Shown here: positions 22,138 to 32,607 of the stretch, piece by piece
Numbering within the stretch: the first letter of the stretch is position 1
How the letters are laid out: each line of letters begins with the position of its first letter
Source of the DNA: Euglena gracilis
Taxonomy: Eukaryota > Euglenida > Euglenophyceae > Euglenales
Direction: 5' to 3'
DNA length: 64,000 bases
NCBI GenBank assembly: GCA_039621445.1
Contig: CP154954.1
Coordinates: 41,099,572 to 41,163,571, forward strand
Translations under genes and position numbers: made by a program
The notes under the pieces: model-generated
What the model was told of the DNA's origin: nothing
Databases searched by the model: none
The model's input: only the letters and a program-made list of their open reading frames with translations

Positions 22138-22154
22138 TGCCGAAACGGCATTAC
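22134..22154. other. Perfect 9-bp hairpin over the ORF stop
   Basis: GTAATGCCG pairs with CGGCATTAC around AAA and includes the UAA stop of the preceding frame. It could mark the message end or act as a terminator-like structure. Its place in the hairpin family of this element is discussed in the findings. Confidence 0.85.
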
Positions 22155-22195
22155 CAGGCTCATGTAAGGTAAGTGCCTTCATGGGTCCTGGACAT

Positions 22196-22660
22196 CCATA
22201 TACTATACATACATATAGGACTATAATATATATCATATATCAGATATATACAAAGATAGAAGATAGATGGATATAGAGGAGAGATACTATAAGATATAGA
22301 ACAGATATAGCTAGAGATAGGGAATATATCATCTATATATATATATATATATAGAAGAGATACAGAGAGAGAGATAGCAGAGATAGATAGAGAGAGATAG
22401 AGGAGAGAGAGAGAGAGAGAGAAGAGATAGAGAGAGAAGAGAGAGAGAGAGAAGAGAGAGAGAGAGAAGAGAGAGATATAGAGAGAGAGATATAAGATAG
22501 ATATATAGAGAGAGATATCTATCTATATATATATAATAGAGAGAGAGAGAGATATATATATATATATATATATATAGATATCTATATATTCTCTATATAT
22601 AATATTATATATATATATATGTATATATATAGATATATATGTATATATATATATACATTG
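22196..22660. repeat. TA/GA microsatellite
   Basis: Long runs of ATATAT, GAGAGA and TATCTATC with small interruptions. No coding potential. It separates the last ORF of Ty3 element 1 from its presumed 3' untranslated DNA. Confidence 0.9.
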
Positions 22661-23817
22661 GTAGCGGAAATCGCTAAACAGCCCTGGGATGAACCTGGGT
22701 CTGACACTCTACGCTCTGGATGGAAGCATCCGAGAGCCACCCCCCCCCCCCCCCCCCACCCCCCTCTGCCAATGGCCATGCGGACGGATACCGTCTGCAA
22801 GAGGTAATCGCCTCTTATTGCGTCGTGAAGGAGCTACTGCTGTGAAGACCTTGGCAGCCGGGAAACCTGGCAAGCCGCTAAGTGGCGCACAGCACACAGC
22901 GTGCACGCCGTAATAATAGGCCAACTTGTCACTTTTCGGCCCTAAGGCCCTCAAGGCTGCCAGACAGCAAAAATTCTGTTCTGGCCTAAGCCAGCCCCCC
23001 TCTCCTCCCTACTTTCCCCCCACCCCCGCAAAGCTGTCGCCGGCCCCCCCCTTCCACACCTCTCCCCTCGGGTTTTCAGCGAATCGCTTGACCAACCCCG
23101 CGTGCCTTTGGCACACCCAAAGTGGGTGGATGGGACACTTTGTCAGGAAACCTGCCAAGCCCCGTTTCCCACGGTGGGCGTTTTCACACCACACCTAATC
23201 CGAAAAGGCTAATAGGTAACCGCGAAACGCGGCTAACCTTTTGCGCGTTTTTGGGCTTTGGGTGGATGCCACTGTGCGGAAAGGAGAGACACCGAATGTA
23301 GAAGTGAACCCCACCTAGGGCAGCGTCAGATATCCTGACTGGACTGGGAAACCCTGGTCCATGAAGGAAATCGGGCGTAGCCCTGGGAGGTGGATGTGTA
23401 CCAGGCACGTCCCAGCTCTGTAGGATATCTGCAGAGTGGGTTCTGTGACGGTCGTACCACTGTGGAAAACCACAGCTGGTAGGATCGTGGCAGACCCTTC
23501 TGGGATCTGCCCCTGGACACGTCAGCACTTTTCTCTCCTTCCCCCACAGGTGGTATTCTTTACTCTCACAATCTCAAAGTTTGACCATTGGTTTTGTCAG
23601 AGGGAAAAACCCTCAGAACAGTCGAACTTGATCTCAGAAGAAACTTCTGAGTCTTTGCTTTGTGCTTTGCTTCTTGGGGAATTGGGAAGAAAAAGGGAAA
23701 ACCACTTTTCGTTACTCCAAAGACTTTTCCCTACCATAAGTAGGCTGCGCACCAAGGCGAAAGCGAAAGGCTTTTACAGAAAGTTCCAAAAAGGGGAAAA
23801 TGGAAAGCTTTGGACGT
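22661..23817. other. Presumed 3' non-coding DNA of Ty3 element 1
   Basis: No convincing ORF. A long C-run sits at 22740-22757. Perfect hairpins of the same style as upstream persist: GTCAG-ATATC-CTGAC (23324-23338), CTGTGG-AAAA-CCACAG (23460-23475), GAGGG-AAAAA-CCCTC (23600-23614) and an 8-bp stem CTCAGAAG around AAA (23633-23651). A CTCCTTCCCCCACAG at about 23550 resembles a splice acceptor. No second copy was found, so it cannot be called an LTR. Confidence 0.4.
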
Positions 23818-24330
23818 ACACTGGACCCCCTGCCTCAGAATCACCCCCTACAGGGGTCTGTTCACCAATTGCATGGGGGAACAAATGCCACCCCTCACGT
23901 GGCCCCTGTTTTGCATGATTTGCTCAGGCAAATTTTGGACGGGGAAAAAATTCAGGTTAAAACTATTCACGATTTCCTGGGGATAAACCCCAGTTTATAA
24001 TGTCATGAGAGTGCTTTTGCACTTCTGTGGGTAATTTCGGAGCAAATGGGGGTGCCCCCCCCTGCATCCACCACAGAACAGGTGCCTGACGCTGTAATAC
24101 AATTTTTCCAATTTTCCAAGTCTTAAGCCCGTAATGCATACAGTGCTATGCTTTTGATTCCTGGCTTTGGTGGGTTAAGATTCCACACCCTGTTAACCCC
24201 TTACAAGAGGCTTTGGAACCAAAAGCTGGATAAATATGGTGTATTTTGGGGTCCCCTTCCAGTCCTCCTTGGGCACTTCCTTGTCCTTGGTTGCATCTTC
24301 GCCAGCCTTGTTGGAAATGTGTCTTGGTAG
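23818..24330 (+). pseudogene. DIRS-like tyrosine recombinase, N-terminal part
   Basis: Frames include VKTIHDFLGINPSL and LLIPGFGGLRFHTLLTPYK, which match the N-terminal half of the recombinases at 33430-33840, 51230-51690 and 53400-53800. These genes replace DDE integrase in DIRS-type retrotransposons. This copy has internal stops and lacks the catalytic domain, which appears on the opposite strand next door. Confidence 0.6.
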
Positions 24331-24439
24331 CTGGGAGGCAGTGTGGGTCCTGCCTTTTGCAGCGCCTGGGTTCCTGTTGTCCCATCTTGCTTGGTGTTCT
24401 GCCCCCAATGCCCAGGGTTTTCTGCCCCTATTGGGCTGG

Positions 24440-24660
24440 GGGTTTCGTACTCCCTCGAGGAGGACCGACAAGGGAGAAAGGGACACTGAAAGTGAATCAC
24501 AGAGACCTTGTGAGGCCATGCCTTCCCCGCCGGCAATGTTGTTTGGATTGTTTGCCGCTTTGGGTTAGGAGGTCCCGCTTAGTGCCGCCTCGCCGGAGTT
24601 GGCTGACGATGCTGCTCCGGCTTGGCGACGTGACTTCTTGCCCTTGGGGGGGCCGGGGCA
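24440..24660 (+). repeat. DIRS-associated terminal repeat
   Basis: Boxes in order: ACTCCCTCGAGGA, CCGACAAGGGAG, GGGACAC, CCTTGTGAGGCCATGCC, GGGTTAGGAGGTCCCGC, GCCGGAGTTGGCTGA. The same order is seen at 9935-10090 and 31780-31920, and inverted at 60100-60310. It joins two oppositely oriented recombinase fragments, as expected for inverted termini of DIRS elements. Confidence 0.6.
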
Positions 24661-25530
24661 TTTTCTAGGGCATCTTGAGCACCAAGTCTTTGATACTGGG
24701 CTGTAAAAGCATCCACCCCCCTTCACTGGCCAATTTCGCAAACTTCTTTGGCAGAAAGGCCTAATTTTTTGAGGTAACCAACCACTGCCCATCTGGTGGA
24801 GTGGGCCCCCCACACCTGTGGGGTTACCCCATACTTGGCCAAAGATTCTTTTGTGACAGTAGCAATGGTATCTGCACTTACGGCCATGAAGGGGGGTTTT
24901 AATTAATCGGACGGGGGCCGCCCCCAGGTCAGGTGAATGAACGCGTGGCAGCCACGTAAGACATCATTAAATGAAAGGGGCTTATTTGTGGACACGCAGG
25001 AATGGACACCACTCTCTGCAGCTTGTGAAACTTCTGGCCTTTACACTCAATTTTTATGTAAACCCCCCCCCAAATAATAAACCCCCCCCAAATAATAAAC
25101 CCTCCCCAAATAATAAACCCCCCCAAATAATAAACCCCCCCCTGAGGACCGACTTCGGCCGCCCAAATAATAAACCCCCCCTCCGGCAGGTGCGAAGCCA
25201 AAGAAAAACAGAGTCAAAAATTAACAGAAATGTTGCCAAAAATCACAAAAATGGGACAAATTGGTGCAGAAAATGTTCCAAAAAATCACACAATTTTCAA
25301 AAAAGCCCAAAAATGCCAAAAAAATGACTATTGGGGCCTGTGGAGGGGTTTTCGGGCCGATTTTTGCCTTCGAAATTTTTGCCCAAATAATAAACCCCCC
25401 CCCAAATAATAAACCCCCCCCTGGACCCTGACTTCGGGTGTCCAAATAATAAACCGGGGGGGTTTATTATTTGGGGGGGGGGGTTTAGGGCACCCTACAC
25501 AACACACTGGTGTTTCGCTTGATCTGTGCC
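24650..25530 (-). pseudogene. DIRS-like tyrosine recombinase, catalytic part
   Basis: On the minus strand the frames read HSTRWAVVGYLKKLG (HxxR catalytic box), then EVCEIGQ and a short stretch later AFTAQYQRLG carrying the presumed nucleophilic Tyr. Upstream, SPFHLMMSYVAAT and SADTIATVTKESL match the copy at 33900-34390. The gene is split by the MITE at 25061-25485. It is the best-conserved HxxR recombinase box in the left half of the window, but stops and the insertion inactivate it. Confidence 0.65.
25061..25485. mobile_element. TA-flanked MITE with C-tract termini
   Basis: Starts AACCCCCCCCCC then AAATAATAAA and ends with the reverse complement, TTTATTATTTGGGGGG...TT. TA flanks both sides (25059-25060 and 25486-25487). 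The C-run/AAATAATAAA unit is repeated five or six times at the left and three times at the right. The paralogue near 33944-33985 shows the uninterrupted site (GTGTTGGGTACCCTACATAAAAA) with a single TA. TA duplication suggests Tc1/mariner-type mobilisation. No coding capacity. Confidence 0.85.
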
Positions 25531-25577
25531 AAGTCTGAGCACATGAATAAAAAGAGGATTCGTGAGCAAAAAATAAG

Positions 25578-26190
25578 TTGTGCACACAATGTACAAATAT
25601 CAGTATCATGATCAGTATCAATATCACGAGGGCCAATTACGCCAGCAACTCCGCACAGGAAGGGGCAGAAAAGGTTTGCCAAAACACACCAATTTTTCAA
25701 GCACCACAACCCCTCCTAAGGGGAAGGGGGAGGGCACAGCAGCCCCCCCAGACTTCAAATGGTGCTGGAGACCAAGCAAAAGCTACCAGGGCCATGGAGG
25801 CCAGAATTATATTCAAGGCCAGGAAGGACAGTTTCAATAACAAGGCCAGCAAGGCCAGAATCATCTGCAAGGCTGTGGCAGCCAGAAATTGCAGGGCCAT
25901 GAAGGCCACATGCACCAGGGCAATGGGGCCCAAAGGGGTGGTCCAACACTGGCCACCCAGAAGCTAAGGTGCAAACCTCATTCAAATCAGTTGGCACAGC
26001 CCCAGGAGGATGCCCCAGAAGGAGCAGTGGAGGAAAAGGTGGTCAACATTTATTTACGCCCATGGCAGGGGATGATCAAAAATAGGGGGGTACCCACAGA
26101 GGCCCCCCCATGTGGTATGTCTTCTGACAACGCCAGGAACAAAACGGAGGACCAGAGAGTCGGTGAGCACAGAGGGAGAGAGTACATGCG
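25578..26190 (+). pseudogene. DIRS-like ORF1 (Gag-like), degraded
   Basis: Repetitive Gln/Gly/Ala-rich coding with GQ and GP blocks. It matches, in more broken form, the ORF1 at 58052-59281 (minus) and fragments at 30790-31670 and 32035-32607 (minus). It lies immediately upstream of an RT in the same orientation, the ORF1 position of DIRS elements. Confidence 0.5.
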
Positions 26191-28020
26191 CACCACCACC
26201 CCCCGTGTCTTTTTCAAAATTTTCAAACGGGTGAAATTTCCAACGCCCCCATCTCAACTCTCGGAAAATCACCGAATTGGGGAAATGGTTTCCTGGGATG
26301 GCAAGTTGGCAGATAACCCCCTACACCAGATGCTTCAAAAAGCCTGCACTGGTGGCAGAAAAGTTCCCCTGCAGCAACCTGTCAACTCATCAAAGATGGA
26401 ATCCTCCCCCCCCCTGGGTAAGGCACCCAAAATTATCCACCCACCCAAAACCCAGAGCCAATTTAGACCTGAAACAGACAGAAAAAATCCTGGACTACAA
26501 GAAAACTGCTTCAGTAAAAAGAGTGGGTGAGTCAGGAACCCAACATTTAACACCATGGTTTTCAATTTCAAAACCAGAAGGGGGGGCAACAAAATAGAGA
26601 ATGATCAGCGACTTCAGAGAACTAAACCAGCGCTTTTCAGTAAAACATTCAAAAAGAATCACATCCAGCACATTTTCCAAGTTTTGGAAAAAAGGCAACT
26701 GAGCAGAAAAAAAGCGGATTTGATGTGTATTTTCACATCCCAGTCAGCCATGCCCCAAGACCATTCTTGAGACAGCAGGTGGGGGACATACCTGGGATTT
26801 CCAGGATGAGGCAGGCTGTTTTGGCCTGAATGTCATGCACCAAATTTTCGTGGGGGTGATGAAAACATTTGAAAAGCTATGAAGAAAAAGGGGAATTATA
26901 GTATTCATATACCTGGACGACATTTTGCTGGTGGCCCCAACACAAAACAAGTTAAAAATTCATCTCAGCACAGTGGTCATATATTTACTGAAAGCAGGGT
27001 CAAAATTAACGTCAAAAAGTCCACCATTCAGCCCACACAAATTGTACATCATCTTGGGGTTCAACTCAACTTCCAAGAAGAAAGATTGCAAGTGCCCCCC
27101 TCCCATAAAGTAAAGACAATAAAGAAAGAACTGGTGAACAATGGGGGAAAGACCTCATGTCAAAAAGGCAACTGGCTGCCATTTTGGGCCTGATAAGGTG
27201 CACTCACATGGCATTTTTGCCATGAGAGTGCACTCTCATTGCCATTTCTCAGGGCTTTCACAGTCTCCCTGGCAATTTTTTTTGGTAGCAAAGTCCACAG
27301 CCCCCTGGGATTCAAAACATCCCATTTCACAGAAACTGAAAGCCCAATCGTGGGAAAAAAAATCCTACGGGACACCTGGGTGGGAGACCCTTCCCCAAAA
27401 CTACAACCAGATAGGTGCACTCATACATCAGCACCCATGCCTGGGGGGGACATTCAAACAGGCAGAATCGTGCAATAATTTTGGAGAGAAGGCTTTGTTT
27501 TGCACATAAATGTAAAAGAGCTGTGGGCAGCAATAAACACTGTATAAACACTCAGCAGACCAGGGGGAACAGTTTCCTTGTCATGAGACAACCAGGTAAT
27601 CAATCTACTGTTACCTAACAAGGGGGGGGGGGTGCTGAAGAAACACCATCAACTCCATTCTGAGACCTTTTTGAAATGGTGCATGGAGCACAACATAAAC
27701 CTTCAACTGAAGTGGGTCCCTTCAAAGGAATGTCCAGTAGACCCTATAAGCAGATGGGAGACGGACAGGAGCGGTTTCTCTGAATACAACCAACTTTTCA
27801 ATGACTAAGGCAGCAATTACGTGACTTCAAAACCATTGAAACAGTTTTTTTTTCCTCCGTAGGCAACAAAAAAACTACCTAAATTTGTGGCCAGTTGGCA
27901 TCGTTTGGGAGCCTCAGGGGTGGATGCACTGCGGTGTCCCCTGGACAATTTATGGGTTCTTTGTGCCAACCACCATGGGGGCGCTGGGAACAAAATTAAG
28001 ATTCCACCAGAGGAATTAGG
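26191..28020 (+). pseudogene. DIRS-like RT-RNase H, degraded
   Basis: RT frames include FIYLDDILLVAP (intact YxDD near 26910) and INVKKSTIQPTQIVHHLG, then the connection region and RNase H. The C-terminal region GVDALRCPLDNLWVLCA (27918-27965) matches the conserved DIRS stretch seen at 28940 and 33230. Several frameshifts break it. Motif spacing and the lack of any DDE integrase support DIRS rather than Ty3. Confidence 0.65.
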
Positions 28021-28317
28021 AATTGCGCTAAATTCTGTCTGTGTTTGTGTTTACTGTGGCAAGCAGCATGTTCAGTTTGACTTTGGTTTGTCAGTTCTCG
28101 GAAGTATCTTGATTTGTGCCCGCGCTTGGAATTGGGAAGTGGGATTACCATGAAACGTTCCAAGGAAAGTCCCAGGTGGGTGCCAGGCCACCTGGGTGAA
28201 TTGATGGATCCCAGCCAGTGGCAGGGCCTGCAGGCGCCAGGGGCCAGCCGCCAGGGGGTTGTGGGAGTGGTGAGGCCCACACCCCCTACACAAACTGAAC
28301 ACTGCCAGTAAAACAAC
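28021..28317. other. No gene recognised
   Basis: Unique-looking DNA between opposed DIRS fragments. CGCCACGTGGCG just downstream is a perfect palindrome. No terminal repeats were recognised. Confidence 0.35.
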
Positions 28318-28446
28318 ATGCCTACCCGCCACGTGGCGGCTGTCCGCCATGCCCGGATCAGGCATGGCATGTGCCTGCAGGAGATCATCAAGAAGGCGTG
28401 GAATGAAGGAGAACATAAACCTGATGGAGTATTATTCAAGTTTTGA
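28318..28446 (+). CDS. Small hypothetical ORF (42 aa)
   Basis: MPTRHVAAVRHARIRHGMCL begins a short basic, probably helical peptide ending in UGA. It does not resemble the surrounding DIRS proteins. It could be a small gene, an exon or chance; only its non-repetitive composition supports it. Confidence 0.2.
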   Translation: MPTRHVAAVRHARIRHGMCLQEIIKKAWNEGEHKPDGVLFKF

Positions 28447-28569
28447 TGCATTACGGGCTTGTGCCTGCATTACGGGCTTGTGGCTTGGAAAACTGGAATT
28501 ATAGTAGAAACGTTTCAGCCACTTGGTCTGTGGTAGCTGCAGGGTGCGGCACCCCCATTTGCTCCGAAA

Positions 28570-28800
28570 TTACTAACAGAAGACAAAAGACTCTGATAAC
28601 GTTTGAAAACTGGGGTTTATCCCCAGGAAATCGTGAATAGTTTTAACCGGAATTTGTTTCCCCTCCAAAATTTGCCTGAGCAAATCATGCAAAACAGGGG
28701 CCACCTGGGGGGTGGCATTTGCTCCCCCCTGCAATTGGCGAACATACCCCTGTAAGGGGGTGATTCTGAGGCTGGGGGTCCTGGGCAGTTTCATTTTTAT
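28570..28800 (-). pseudogene. DIRS-like recombinase N-terminal fragment
   Basis: Minus-strand frames read HDLLRQILEGKQIPVKTIHD and FLGINPSF, matching 23880-24000 and 33500-33600. The rest of the recombinase is missing to the left. Confidence 0.55.
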
Positions 28801-30420
28801 TAAATATGGCCACCAGGTGGCTGAATCCCAGTTGGGGGTGACCATCAAAACTTTGGTCTGGGGAAACGTTTTCAACCTGGGCAGAAAAATTTCAATTATT
28901 AACTGTGGGTTTGCATAAATATCTCTCATGTTATCCAGTGGACATTGTAATGCATTTACTGCTGTTGCATCCAACTAAGACCATGTGGCAACAAAATTGG
29001 TCAGTTTTTTGTTGCCTGGGGAGGCAAATAAATATGTTTCTAAGTGCATGAAATTTTGGAAACGCTGTCTTAGCAAGTGAAAAAGCTGGGAGTCTAAACA
29101 GTAATCCCCCCTGTCCATTTCCCATCTGCTTATGAGGTCTGCAAGGTAGTCTTTTGAGGGCACCCAGCTGACTTGGAGGTTTACTTGTTTTTCCGTGCAC
29201 CATTTGAAAAATGGTCTTAGAATTTTGTTGATTGGGTCCTTTCTGCCCCCACCCCGTTTTGGCAGGTAATAGAAAATTGCCTGGTTGTCTACGGACAAGG
29301 AAACTGTTTCCCCAGGTTTGCTCAAACTTTTAACAGTGCTTATTGCTGCACTGAGCTCCTTTACATTTATGTGTAAAACGGAGTCTTTCTCCAAAGTTGC
29401 TGCACAATTTCTCCTGTGTGGATGTCCAGCTCCCCGCCAGGCATAGGTGCTGCTGTCTGAGTGTAACTCCCTGGTTGCATTTTGGGGGAAAGGTCTGCCC
29501 CCCAGACGTCCAGTACAATTTTTATTTCCCTTACTTGGGCCTTGGTTTCCTGGGAAATGCGGTGTTTTGAGTCCCAGGGGGCTCTGGCCTTTGCCACCAA
29601 AAAAATTCGCAAGTGGTGTCTGTATAAACTCTTAAAAAGGGCAGGGCCAGTAGGTTGCATCTTATTTGACCCAAAATTGCAGCCAACTGCCTTTTCGACA
29701 GATAATCTTTTTCACAATTTTTCCCTGCTCCTTTTCTACTGTTTTGACTTTCTGGGGGGGTCACCTGTAACTTTCCTTCCGGGAAGTTTAGTTGAAAACC
29801 CTGATGGGTTACCACTTGGGTGGGCTGCAGGGTGGACTCTTTCACATTGATTTTGAACCAAGAATTCAGCAAATCTGTGACGACTGTGTTCAGGTGATTT
29901 TATAAATGTTCTAGGTTGGTGCCACCAGCAAAATGTGGTCCAGGAAAATGAACACCTGTATGCCCCTTTTTCTCCACAGCCTTTCGAAAGTTTTCATTCA
30001 TGACATGAAATTTGGGTCATTAAATTTAGCCGAAAGCAGCCTGTTTGAAATTCCCAGGTCTGCCCCCCTACCTGATGATTTAAAAATGGCCTTTGGCCTA
30101 TTTGGAATATGAAAACAGGCATCCAAGCAGGTCTTTTTTCGCTGCCCAGTGGCCTTTTCCAAAACGGGAAAAATTTGTTGGATATGATCCAGCTTGTAAG
30201 GTTTTACTTGAAACTGCAGATTTATTTCTCTGCAGTCGCTGATCACTCTCCATTTGGTTGTTCCCCCTTCTGGTTTTGAAATTAAAAACCATGTGATCAA
30301 ATGCTGGGTTTCTGAGTCCCAAACACGTTTCACTGACCCAGTTTTTTCGTAATCCAGCAGAATTTTTTCTACCTGGTTCAGGACCAAGTTGGCTCTGGGT
30401 TTTGGGTGGGTGGACAATTG
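28800..30420 (-). pseudogene. DIRS-like RT-RNase H with mutated YxDD
   Basis: Minus-strand order: RT (DCREINLQFQVKPYKLDH near 30210-30240), connection, RNase H, then the C-terminal ATAVNALQCPLDNMRDIYA near 28935-28975. The catalytic box reads FLDH in place of YLDD near 29943, so polymerase activity is lost. ELSAAISTVKSLSKPGETVS (RNase H region) is well preserved and is a template for reading the more decayed copies. Confidence 0.65.
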
Positions 30421-30789
30421 TGGGGATTTACCCAGGGGGGTTGAATTTCATTTTTTATCAATTTACATGTTGCTGGGGGAGGGGGCATTTTTCGTCCACC
30501 ATTTTAGACTCTTCCGAAGTCTCTGGTACAGGGGGGTGTCTCCCATTTTTCCTCCATGGAATGTTTTTTTAAACTGAATGATTTTATTTTGGCTGGGTGG
30601 GGGGTGATGGGCATCGCACAGCACCTAGAGCCCCTGGGGGCTTGAGCCCTTGTAAAAAGAAAGTGCTCCTGGGGGGGATGTACATGCATGTACATCCCTT
30701 TGTACCTTTCTGCTCACTCTCTCTGGGGAATCTTGTTGTTGGTTTCCATACGTTTTGCCTATACGGCCTTCTTCATGTTGACGGGGTTG
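30421..30789. other. DIRS remnant between RT and ORF1; no domain
   Basis: T/G-rich DNA between minus-strand RT and ORF1. It contains GTACATGCATGTACAT near 30678 (a perfect palindrome). No frame could be assigned. Confidence 0.35.
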
Positions 30790-31670
30790 CTACGCACACC
30801 ATAAGGGGGGCCTCTGTGCCCACGCTCTTGTTGATGGAATAAGAATAAATGCCGATGGGGAGTCTCCCACTTCCTGTTCCTCTTGGATCGCCATTGGAGG
30901 GCCATCGTCTTCCTGGGGATGGGCATGGGGCTGCCCACCTAATTACAAAGCCCTTGCAGGGATGCCCCTTAGCTTCTGGTGGGCCTGTGAAGCCCCGCCC
31001 CTGTGGCCTTGTTTTAATTGTTGATCCTCTTGTTGATATTTCTGGCCCCAATGGCCTTGATGATAAGTTGAAAGTCCGCAATGGCCTGATTGGTTTCTGA
31101 AGCGCCATGCCCATTTGAAATCTTGACGTGTTCTTCGGACCACACCCCTGACCCATGAGAGGTGGTTTGATTGAGAAATGGTGGGGATGTTGTGTTTGAT
31201 CTTGTCTGCCCCTGCCATGTCCTGTGAGGTCTTGGCGCTAGTGGCCACCTTGGCCTTTGTTCCAGCGACTTTTGTAAATCCAGACGCCTTCATCGTCGTT
31301 TGCGCCGTCATGGCCTTTGTTGCCCATGTCCTGTGCGCTTTGGCTCTGCCATAGCCTCGCTTTAATGGCACTGACTTGTGGAATGTTGGCCCGCATTTCC
31401 CTGGCTCCAATGGCCGTAATGGTCTGCTGGTTGTTGCTTCTGCCACTTGCAGGGTCTTCTGACCACTGTCTGCCAGGGCCCGCGGCCATGACGTTGGGGT
31501 GTTTTGGTTGTGGAGGTTTCTTTTGGATAATTTTTTTTAGGGAAGGGGCAGCCACGGTTCGCAACAGACGACCCGCGCCGTCAGGTTTTCCAGCTGCGGC
31601 TGCTTCTGCTGCTCCCTCCTGAATGTATCCAGCGCTGTTCGTCTTGGAAATTGCATCTGTCATTGACATA
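30790..31670 (-). pseudogene. DIRS-like ORF1 (Gag-like)
   Basis: Minus-strand frames are rich in Gln, Gly, Ala and Lys: GHWGQKYQQEDQQLKQG, SQSAQDMGNKGHDGAN and MSMTDAISKTNSAG at the presumed N-terminus. It is homologous to 32035-32607. There is no zinc knuckle. RNA binding is assumed from position only. Confidence 0.5.
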
Positions 31671-31779
31671 TTTCGTACACTTCAAAAAAATCTGCTTTGA
31701 GGGTTCTGAACCAGCATCTTATTCTGATAAATGTGAATTCATTGACTTATTCTTCGTCCAATTCTCAGGTATTTGTAGT

Positions 31780-31920
31780 TCCTGACACTTCGGGCTACGC
31801 ACGTTGCCCTTGTGAGGCCATGGCTTGCTCGCCGGCGGTGTTGTTCGGATTGTTGTTGGTGTTTTGGGTTAGGAGGTCCCGCTTAGTGGTTTTTTTTGCC
31901 GGATTTGGCTGATTCTAATG
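31780..31920 (+). repeat. DIRS-associated terminal repeat fragment
   Basis: CCCTTGTGAGGCCATGGC, GGGTTAGGAGGTCCCGC and GCCGGATTTGGCTGATTC match 24495-24605. It caps the minus-strand DIRS copy at its ORF1 end, so it is a terminal sequence. Confidence 0.6.
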
Positions 31921-32034
31921 CGTCCTGCGACATCCAGAGGAAAGGAACATCACATACCTCATCAGTTTGGAGCAAAAGAAGACATTCACTCAGTTCAAGT
32001 TATCCAGAACTTCATGCTCGTTCAGAACTTGATA

Positions 32035-32607
32035 TCAAAATCTGTTGTATTTTTTAAGGAATTCCATGAAAGTTGCAACTTTAAAGACGCAAAGCGCTGG
32101 AGACGTTGATGGGGTTGGTAGGCATACCATAAGGGGGCCTCTGTGGATCCCCCCATTGTTGATCGAATCGGAATAAGCGCTGGTGGGGAGTCTCCCCCTT
32201 CCTGTTATGTTGGGGTGCCATCTTCCTTCTGGGGCTGGGGAGGGGGCTGTCAATTTAAATACAAAACCCTTGAAGGGCGGCCCCTTAGCTTCTGGTGGGC
32301 CTGTGAAGGATCCTCTGCTGTGGTCTTGTTTTAATTTTTGATCTTCTTGTTGATATTTCTGGCCCCAATGGCCTTGATGATAAGTCGAAAGTCCCCAACG
32401 GCCTGGTTGATATCTGGGTCGCCATGCCCATTCGAAATCTTGAGGTGTTCTTGTTTTCGCCGTCATGGCCTTTGTTGCCTCATGTCCTGTGCGGTTTGGG
32501 CTGGGATAGCCTCGCTTTGAAGTAAAATGTGTTGTGGAATGTTGGTCCGCATTGCCCTGGCTCCAATTGCCGTACTGGCCTGCTGGATGTTGCTTTTTTG
32601 GTGGCAA
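32035..32607 (-). pseudogene. DIRS-like ORF1 fragment
   Basis: The frame carries GHWGQKYQQEDQKLKQDHSR and GGIHRGPLMVCLPTPSTS, close to 30790-31100. It points away from the RNase H fragment that starts at the same place on the other strand, so an inversion or deletion joins two half elements near 32600. Confidence 0.5.

Larger units (their letters stand above)
10091..23700 (+). mobile_element. Ty3/gypsy chromodomain retrotransposon 1 (broken)
   Basis: Gag with two zinc knuckles, aspartic protease, RT, RNase H, integrase and chromodomain follow in Ty3/gypsy order, then a large extra 3' ORF. I found no LTR pair, so both limits are approximate. The right limit is set by small perfect hairpins, which run from gag to about 23650 and then stop where DIRS sequence begins. 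At least five frame breaks and loss of the RT catalytic motif make it defective. Confidence 0.75.

Noticed and set aside
22196-22660. Possible CRISPR-like or satellite array
   Set aside because: It is a plain TA/GA microsatellite with no fixed unit and spacer structure.
23190-23540. LTR of Ty3 element 1
   Set aside because: It has the right style of hairpins and position, but I found no second copy upstream of gag.
30400-30420. TTTTGGGTGGGTGGACAATTG as another copy of the 5615-5930 MITE
   Set aside because: Similarity is limited to about 20 bases and lies within recognisable DIRS RT sequence.
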